Shown here: positions 1 to 4,121 of the stretch, piece after piece
Position numbering within the stretch: position 1 is the first letter of the stretch
Layout of the letters: the number at the start of each line of letters is the position of its first letter
Assembly (NCBI GenBank): GCA_000504625.1
Contig: AZHR01000031.1
Span: 1-7,406, forward strand
Source of the DNA: an alpha proteobacterium SCGC AAA240-E13
Lineage (GTDB): Bacteria; Pseudomonadota; Alphaproteobacteria; Pelagibacterales; Pelagibacteraceae
Length of the DNA: 7,406 nucleotides
Direction: 5' to 3'
The notes under the pieces: generated by a model
What the model was told of the DNA's origin: nothing
The model's input: only the letters and a program-made list of their open reading frames with translations
Databases searched by the model: none
Position numbers and translations under genes: made by a program

Positions 1-406
1 AATCTTTTATTCCATCGTCATCTATTTTTGCATCTTTGAATAATTTAGACGTTTCAGCTATAATTTCATTTCCCTTTTTATAACAGCCTTTTATATTGTT
101 TGAAAAATCTATTTTTCCATTCATTGCATAAATTAAAAATTTAATATCGTTTGATTTCAAATAGAATTGAATTTCATCATAAATTTTAAATTTAGAAGAA
201 AAAAAAACTACTGAATAATAATGTTGAATATTAACTTTTGGATACAATAATGCTTTCTGTTTTTTAACTTCTACATCTGTAAAATAATACATCAGGCTAT
301 CTCCTACACTCATTCCTTCCATTTTTAAGTTTCGAATATCACTACCAACTGATGGAATTTGAAAGTTAAAAAATAGTAAAAAAATGCACAGAAGTAAACG
401 CTTCAT
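1..406 (-). CDS. Exported small protein of unknown function, EGMSxGDSL type (partial, 3' end beyond window)
   Basis: The frame is open from ATG at 406-404 to the left edge, giving 135 residues without a stop. It starts MKRLLLCIFLLFFNF, a short basic n-region plus hydrophobic core, with a plausible signal peptidase site after Val-Gly-Ser (residues 20-22), so the product is probably periplasmic or surface-exposed. The mature start carries MEGMSVGDSL (29-38). One Cys lies in NIKGCYKKGNEI (104-115). From memory, small SAR11 exported proteins share an EGMS(I/V)GDSL start and a later CYKK segment; no function is known to me. The gene lies 75 bp downstream of the second MORN gene on the same strand and could be cotranscribed with it. 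No Shine-Dalgarno precedes the ATG. Export is well supported; the family assignment is recollection rather than a search result. Confidence 0.75.
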   Translation of the reverse strand, partial: MKRLLLCIFLLFFNFQIPSVGSDIRNLKMEGMSVGDSLMYYFTDVEVKKQKALLYPKVNIQHYYSVVFFSSKFKIYDEIQFYLKSNDIKFLIYAMNGKIDFSNNIKGCYKKGNEIIAETSKLFKDAKIDDDGIKD

Positions 407-428
407 AGATTTACTTTATATTAAATTC

Positions 429-438
429 TGTAGCTACA
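429..438. repeat. 10-bp perfect palindrome TGTAGCTACA
   Basis: TGTAGCTACA is a perfect palindrome in the 75-bp gap between the end of the downstream MORN gene and the start of the partial exported-protein gene, 23 bp upstream of that ATG. It is one of the few GC-containing words in this gap. It could be a dimeric regulator site, but it has no spacer, no second copy here and no T-tract to make a terminator, so chance is a serious alternative. Confidence 0.25.
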
Positions 439-481
439 CTATAAAGTTTAATCAAGAAATAATGTGGAAAAATAGTACACT

Positions 482-1369
482 TTATTGAGCTTCAATCAAA
501 TTACCATCTTCCCAAAGACCACTTTCAATAACTCCATTTTTATATGTAAGAGTTCCTCGCCCGTTTCTTTTTCCATCTTCAAATTCTCCTACATATTTTT
601 CTCCTTCTGGATATGTGTAAGTTCCTTGTCCATTTTCTAAGTCATCATTGTACTCTCCAACATATTTAGCTCCATCAGAAAATATAAACGTTCCTTTGCC
701 ATGTTTTTTTCCATTTTTAAAATCTCCTACGTATTGTCTTCCATCTGACCATGTCATAGTTCCTTGTCCATTCGATAAACCATTCTTGTATTCCCCAACA
801 AATTTTCTTCCATCTGACCATGTTTCAATTCCTTTTCCATTCGGAAAGCCATCTTTCCATTGACCTGTATATTTAGCTCCATCCGCAGCCGTATAGGTTC
901 CTTCACCGTGTGCCGAACCATCAATGAACTCTCCTATGTGACTAGATCCATCTGACCATGTCATAGTTCCTTGTCCTATTGGTAGACCATTTTCAAATTT
1001 TCCAACGAACTTAGATCCATCAGGATATATAAGAGATCCTTGACCATATCCAATTTTCTTTCCCGCTTTAAATTCTCCTACGTATTTAGTTCCATCTTTC
1101 CATATTTCAGTTCCCTTTCCATCAGGTAAACCTTTTTTCCATTGTCCCGTATATTTTGATCCATCGGGATTTATAAGAGTTCCTTTTCCATGTCTCTTAC
1201 CATCTTTAAATTCTCCAATATATTTTCTTTCATTTCCTAATATTTGAGTACCTTGACAATTAGTCCATTGTTCTTCATTGAAACCTTTACACTCAGACAA
1301 AGAACTTTTCGCCTGCACTATGTTGCTTAAAAATAAAAACAGAAATAAGTATACAGATAATTTTTTCAT
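482..1369 (-). CDS. Exported MORN-repeat protein, 295 aa (downstream member of a tandem pair)
   Basis: A signal peptide (residues 1-20, hydrophobic core YLFLFLFL, cleavage after Val-Gln-Ala) is followed by a short cap with Cys27 and Cys38 (C-x10-C), then ten MORN repeats (49-280) and a C-terminal half repeat ending GLWEDGNLIEAQ. Repeats follow KYxGxxxxGxxxGxGTxxxxDG at 23 residues each, except repeat 3 (95-119), which has two extra residues (GYGQG, 107-111). MORN motifs form beta-hairpin solenoids; in eukaryotes they bind lipids or proteins, and in bacteria their role is mostly unknown. Export implies an envelope or surface location, and the Cys pair could form a disulfide. The ATG abuts the TAA of the upstream MORN gene with no gap and has no Shine-Dalgarno, so translational coupling is likely. 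Signal-peptide end and Cys spacing match the upstream gene, indicating paralogy. Family assignment is firm; function is unknown. Confidence 0.92.
   Translation of the reverse strand: MKKLSVYLFLFLFLSNIVQAKSSLSECKGFNEEQWTNCQGTQILGNERKYIGEFKDGKRHGKGTLINPDGSKYTGQWKKGLPDGKGTEIWKDGTKYVGEFKAGKKIGYGQGSLIYPDGSKFVGKFENGLPIGQGTMTWSDGSSHIGEFIDGSAHGEGTYTAADGAKYTGQWKDGFPNGKGIETWSDGRKFVGEYKNGLSNGQGTMTWSDGRQYVGDFKNGKKHGKGTFIFSDGAKYVGEYNDDLENGQGTYTYPEGEKYVGEFEDGKRNGRGTLTYKNGVIESGLWEDGNLIEAQ
599..1012 (-). repeat. Two adjacent 207-bp blocks (three MORN repeats each) in the downstream MORN gene
   Basis: Residues 120-188 (806-1012) and 189-257 (599-805) are successive three-motif blocks. Their first motifs match at 17 of 23 residues and share GQGTMTWSDG. 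At the DNA level a 30-bp segment is identical at 740-769 and 947-976, exactly 207 bp apart. The second and third motifs of each block match less well, so this block duplication is older or more diverged than the one in the upstream gene. A period-four resemblance (repeat 2 to repeat 6) also exists, so the history is mixed. Confidence 0.6.
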
Positions 1370-2080
1370 TTATTTTTTTCTTTTAATTAGTTCACCCTTT
1401 TGCCATATACCTTTGTCAACTTTTCCATCAGCAAATGTAAAGATTCCTTCTCCATCTGGTAAACTATCTTTCCATTGCCCTACGTATTTAGCTTCATCTA
1501 GAGTTGTGTATGTCCCTTGTCCATATCTCATTCCATCTTTAAATTCTCCAACGTATTTATTACCACTGGGATCTGTTAAAGTTCCTTGACCATTAGGTAA
1601 ACCATTATCCCATTGACCAACATATTTTCTTCCATCTGCAGAAATATTGGTTCCTAGTCCATGATATTTATCGTCTTTCCATTGTCCAACATATATATCT
1701 CCATCGAATGTTGTATGGGTTCCTTCTCCGTTATATTTACCATCTTTAAATTCTCCAACGTATTTATTACCTTTAGAATCAGTTAAGGTTCCTTGACCAT
1801 TAGGTAAGCTTTTATTCCATTTACCAACATATTTCGTACCATCAGAATATTCGATAGTTCCTTGACCATGATATTTACCGTTTTTCCATTCTCCATCATA
1901 AATGTCTCCAGACACTGGAAGGGGGCCTACTTTGCCATAACAATTATTCCAAGTAGGAAAACTATTTCCCTGACATTTAGCCAATGAACTTTCCGCTCGT
2001 ACTATATTATAAAATAATAATATTAATAATACGGCGCTGAGAGCTATTTTTAGCGTTACAATGTAATAGTTAAATGTCAT
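1370..2080 (-). CDS. Exported MORN-repeat protein, 236 aa (upstream member of a tandem pair)
   Basis: The N-terminus (1-29) is a signal peptide with a hydrophobic stretch IALSAVLLILLF and probable cleavage after Val-Arg-Ala. A cap follows with Cys36 and Cys47, the same C-x10-C spacing as the downstream paralogue, then seven 23-residue MORN repeats (60-220) and a C-terminal half repeat ending in a Lys/Arg tail. The repeats show the usual Tyr-x-Gly and Gly-x-Gly-Thr positions. They are ordered A-B-C-A'-B'-C'-D, so the real period is 69 residues. The product is predicted to be periplasmic or surface-exposed; ligand and function are unknown. This gene is first in the leftward group and is divergent from the lipoprotein gene across 49 bp, so any promoter lies there. 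No Shine-Dalgarno is visible and the ATG at 2080-2078 is the natural start. Confidence 0.92.
   Translation of the reverse strand: MTFNYYIVTLKIALSAVLLILLFYNIVRAESSLAKCQGNSFPTWNNCYGKVGPLPVSGDIYDGEWKNGKYHGQGTIEYSDGTKYVGKWNKSLPNGQGTLTDSKGNKYVGEFKDGKYNGEGTHTTFDGDIYVGQWKDDKYHGLGTNISADGRKYVGQWDNGLPNGQGTLTDPSGNKYVGEFKDGMRYGQGTYTTLDEAKYVGQWKDSLPDGEGIFTFADGKVDKGIWQKGELIKRKK
1490..1903 (-). repeat. Duplicated 207-bp block (three MORN repeats) in the upstream MORN gene
   Basis: Residues 60-128 (1697-1903) and 129-197 (1490-1696) form two tandem blocks of 69 residues. Motif-by-motif identity is 13, 17 and 15 of 23. A 32-bp segment is identical at 1533-1564 and 1740-1771, and a 20-bp one at 1581-1600 and 1788-1807; both pairs are exactly 207 bp apart. 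This pattern is explained by duplication of a three-motif unit rather than by amplification of single 69-bp motifs. Confidence 0.8.
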
Positions 2081-2109
2081 TTTTTTTATATTTTTTTAAA
2101 AATTTATTT

Positions 2110-2115
2110 TATAAT
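2110..2115 (+). promoter_or_regulatory. Possible -10 box TATAAT for the lipoprotein gene
   Basis: A consensus TATAAT lies 14 bp before the ATG at 2130, which would give a very short leader of about seven bases. No convincing -35 box sits 16-18 bp upstream (TATATT at best). The 49-bp gap 2081-2129 has a single G/C base, so a consensus -10 can arise by chance. It is listed because the gap must hold promoters for two divergent genes. Confidence 0.3.
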
Positions 2116-2129
2116 ATATACTATTTATT

Positions 2130-2540
2130 ATGTTCAAAAAGATTTCTAAAATATTATTAATTCCTCTATTTTTATTCCTTTATAATTGCCAATCACCTAC
2201 TACTATCGTGTATGAAGATAATATTATTCGTAAAGGAATGAGTAGAAAAGATATGAGCAAAGTTTTTCGTTTTAAAATGCTTGGAGCACACAATCCTTTT
2301 AAGGGTGCATGTTTTCATGAATATTATCCTCAAAAAAACAAAGAGGTTATTTCAGGAAATGCAAGAATACTTACAGAAATTCACAGTGATATTGAAGCAG
2401 TTTTTTATATTTTAGAAAATGTTACCATACCTTCCCATAAAGCTTTGCTTAGCAAAAATGAATGCTTACATGGAAACGGAACATTAGAAACTTGGACGAC
2501 AGGTCATTATGAAGCCTTGGATTATATTTCAAAAAATTAA
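2130..2540 (+). CDS. Small putative lipoprotein of unknown function, 136 aa
   Basis: MFKKISKILLIPLFLFLYNC is a lipoprotein-like signal: two Lys pairs, a hydrophobic core and Cys20 as the candidate lipidated residue. The lipobox Leu-Tyr-Asn-Cys departs from the usual small residues at -2 and -1, so lipidation is likely but not certain. Residues 28-46 contain NIIRKGMSRKDMSKVF, which recalls the 'GMT..eV' helix start of BamE/SmpA-type small lipoproteins; this is only a local resemblance. Cys61 and Cys112 could pair. The C-terminal part has GNGTLETW (115-122). An in-frame TAA at 2112-2114 and the first ATG at 2130 fix the start. The gene is divergent from the MORN genes and its end faces the NTP pyrophosphohydrolase gene across 23 bp with no visible terminator hairpin. 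It is a real gene by length and N-terminal signal, of unknown function. Confidence 0.78.
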   Translation: MFKKISKILLIPLFLFLYNCQSPTTIVYEDNIIRKGMSRKDMSKVFRFKMLGAHNPFKGACFHEYYPQKNKEVISGNARILTEIHSDIEAVFYILENVTIPSHKALLSKNECLHGNGTLETWTTGHYEALDYISKN

Positions 2541-2563
2541 TTGTTAAGTACTACCAATTTTGC

Positions 2564-2935
2564 TCATTCAATAAATTGATTTAGATTGGGTTCAAAGAAA
2601 TTAGGTCCTTTCAAAACTTTTCCTTTTTTATTATAAATGGGCTTTCCATCCTCCCCAAGCTTACTCATATTAGATCTTTGTACTTCGGCAAAACACTTAT
2701 TTAAATCTATGCCATAGGCGTGGCCTGCTCCGTATGTAACATAAAGAATATCTGTTAAAGCATCTGCAACTTCTTTTAAATTTCTTGTTTTATTTGCATA
2801 TACAAATTCATTTAGTTCTTCTTGAATTAAATCGTAGCGCAATTTAATAATTTTTTCGTTTGGAAATTCAGCTTTAGTTTTAATCTCTTGACCAAAAGTT
2901 TTCATAAAAGTTCCGACATCATCAAAATTACTCAT
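2564..2935 (-). CDS. MazG/HisE-type all-alpha nucleoside triphosphate pyrophosphohydrolase, 123 aa
   Basis: The protein shows the metal-binding signature of the all-alpha NTP pyrophosphatase superfamily: Glu39-Glu40-x-x-Glu43 in LIQEELNEF, and Glu55-x-x-Asp58-x3-Asp62 in EVADALTDILYV. These acidic residues bind Mg2+ for hydrolysis of NTPs to NMP and pyrophosphate. A later segment, EVQRSNMSKLGEDGKPIY followed by KGKVLKGPNFF, resembles the single-domain group that includes Deinococcus DR2231, described as dUTP-specific; I infer a house-cleaning role on dUTP or another (d)NTP but cannot fix the substrate. The length fits a complete single-domain enzyme, shorter than two-domain MazG. AAGGAG four bases before the ATG is a strong Shine-Dalgarno, unique in this window. 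The protein is cytoplasmic, with no signal peptide. HisE itself is less likely, because of the C-terminal segment and the lack of his neighbours. Confidence 0.85.
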   Translation of the reverse strand: MSNFDDVGTFMKTFGQEIKTKAEFPNEKIIKLRYDLIQEELNEFVYANKTRNLKEVADALTDILYVTYGAGHAYGIDLNKCFAEVQRSNMSKLGEDGKPIYNKKGKVLKGPNFFEPNLNQFIE

Positions 2936-2939
2936 TTTT

Positions 2940-2945
2940 CTCCTT
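2940..2945 (-). promoter_or_regulatory. Shine-Dalgarno AAGGAG of the NTP pyrophosphohydrolase gene
   Basis: CTCCTT on the plus strand reads AAGGAG on the minus strand, four bases upstream of ATG 2935-2933. It confirms that start and stands out because the other gene starts in the window show no comparable sequence. Confidence 0.8.
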
Positions 2946-2984
2946 ATTAAATTATAAAAAATAATACAAAATTAATTGCTGTTT

Positions 2985-3025
2985 AAAAAAAAAATTTATA
3001 ATTTTTCCACAAATTATTATGGAAA
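2985..3025 (-). terminator. Weak candidate terminator downstream of the sulfotransferase gene
   Basis: Read on the minus strand, TTTCCA and TGGAAA (3020-3025 and 3004-3009) can form a six-pair stem with a ten-base loop. Nine bases later comes a run of ten T (2994-2985). The order is right for Rho-independent termination of the sulfotransferase gene ending at 3087. The stem is short, has only two G-C pairs and is separated from the T-run, so efficiency is doubtful. Confidence 0.3.
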
Positions 3026-3086
3026 TTTTCCTTTAATATGTATATTAATTATTTGTATTATTGTGGAGTTCTAATAAGTCCATTGA

Positions 3087-3938
3087 TTAATTCAAGTATT
3101 CCAGTTCTTGCATTTCTTTACTAAACCTAGACGTGATTTCAAGTTCAATATTTTTATCTAGTAACTTTCTCCAATCATTTAATTTACCTTGATTAAAAAA
3201 TTTTATAGTATTACCTAAATTAATATTTTTGGCCGCTTCAAAAAATCCATATTGGCTTTCTAACTTCTTCAAATTATTGAATTCTGTAGTCTGTATTACA
3301 TTTTTTATTTTTTCTTCAGAAAACTTTATATCCATAAAATTTGATAAAAATGTTAAAATTTCTAGAAATTTTGATTTAGTATCTTTTAAAAGATCTTCAT
3401 ATTTTACTATTAAAACTTTTCCTTTTTTATAATTTTTCCAAGATTTATAATGATCACCCCAATTTCCCAGAATATTAAATACATCAACGTTTTTATCAAA
3501 TTTTCTTTTGGGTTCTATCAACCTAATACTTTCACTAAATAAAAAATTTTTTGAATTTTCTATCGATAAAGAAAAATGATTAGATAAAGATGTTACAATA
3601 TTTCTAGGATCTCGAACTATGTAAATTGCCGCTAAAGTATTTTTTTCATTTGTAAAGCTGTAATTTTTATATTTACACATTGCATTATGTGTTTTTAAAA
3701 AATTTAATTTATTATTTAAGTTAATCGTATCTTGCGCTAAAATCCAATATTTCGAAACTTCTTCAATATCCCAAAATTTATTTGTAAATGATCTAAGATG
3801 CTGCTGAAGCGGAAATAGAGAAATATTTCTTAATAAATCAAAACTAAATTTTCCATCTTTGGTGTATACAAATGACGATAATAGCGCCCTCACCCAAGTA
3901 TTCCCACTTTTCGGATAAGATGTAATCCAAATAATCAT
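3087..3938 (-). CDS. PAPS-dependent sulfotransferase, 283 aa
   Basis: From ATG 3938-3936 the protein begins MIIWITSYPKSGNTW. SYPKSGNTW (7-15) is the 5'-phosphosulfate-binding loop of the Sulfotransfer_1 family, with Lys10 contacting the phosphosulfate. LKTHN (81-85) holds the likely catalytic His84. IVRDPRNIVTSLSNH (107-121) is the 3'-phosphate-binding segment (Arg109, Ser117). VKYEDLLKD (178-186) is the conserved strand-helix, and NQGKLNDWRKLL (249-260) corresponds to the C-terminal RKGxxGDWK motif in a divergent form. All key motifs are present, so the enzyme looks intact and transfers sulfate from PAPS to an unknown hydroxyl acceptor, perhaps a glycan or lipid. A TTG at 3980 would add 14 residues, but the ATG start fits the family and puts the loop at its usual N-terminal place. 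No signal peptide. It is unusually rich in Asn, Lys, Ile and Phe. There is no pathway neighbour, which suggests accessory cargo. Confidence 0.9.
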   Translation of the reverse strand: MIIWITSYPKSGNTWVRALLSSFVYTKDGKFSFDLLRNISLFPLQQHLRSFTNKFWDIEEVSKYWILAQDTINLNNKLNFLKTHNAMCKYKNYSFTNEKNTLAAIYIVRDPRNIVTSLSNHFSLSIENSKNFLFSESIRLIEPKRKFDKNVDVFNILGNWGDHYKSWKNYKKGKVLIVKYEDLLKDTKSKFLEILTFLSNFMDIKFSEEKIKNVIQTTEFNNLKKLESQYGFFEAAKNINLGNTIKFFNQGKLNDWRKLLDKNIELEITSRFSKEMQELEYLN

Positions 3939-4018
3939 AGTATACAAAAATAGATTAAGCAAATTTATATCTATAATCAAATTAAAAAAAATTATAATAT
4001 ACTTTCTATAAATATAGC

Positions 4019-4034
4019 TTGATTATAAAATCAA
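4019..4034. repeat. Inverted repeat TTGATT-N4-AATCAA in the sulfotransferase/fumC divergent gap
   Basis: TTGATT (4019-4024) and AATCAA (4029-4034) are perfect six-base arms separated by ATAA. They lie in the 183-bp gap between two divergent starts, a place where an operator would be expected. The gap is almost entirely A/T, so short inverted repeats are frequent by chance. No other regulatory structure was recognised in this gap. Confidence 0.25.
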
Positions 4035-4121
4035 TAGAAAAAGTAATTTTATATTTTAATCATTTAATTATTAGATTATTTAATATATTAATTTCATTGT
4101 TTTAAAATAAAATATATTTAA

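Noticed and set aside
648..863. Plus-strand open frame of 71 codons opposite the downstream MORN gene
   Set aside because: It mirrors the MORN repeats on the other strand (repeated Pro/Ser-rich units at the same period) and has no independent features.
1278..1589. Plus-strand open frame of 103 codons spanning the junction of the two MORN genes
   Set aside because: It is antisense to two well-supported genes. Its Phe-rich start is the complement of the signal-peptide region, and its end mirrors the repeats.
482..2080. Regular spacing of similar DNA words, superficially CRISPR-like or satellite-like
   Set aside because: The period is 69 bp (and 207 bp) in frame with MORN motifs. The repeats are degenerate and coding, there are no unique spacers, and no cas genes are seen.
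3229..3432. Plus-strand open frame of 67 codons inside the sulfotransferase gene
   Set aside because: It is antisense to conserved sulfotransferase motifs and has no recognisable protein features.
3991..3996. TATAAT on the minus strand upstream of the sulfotransferase
   Set aside because: A match to the -10 consensus, but it has no -35 partner and lies in a nearly pure A/T region where such hexamers are expected by chance.
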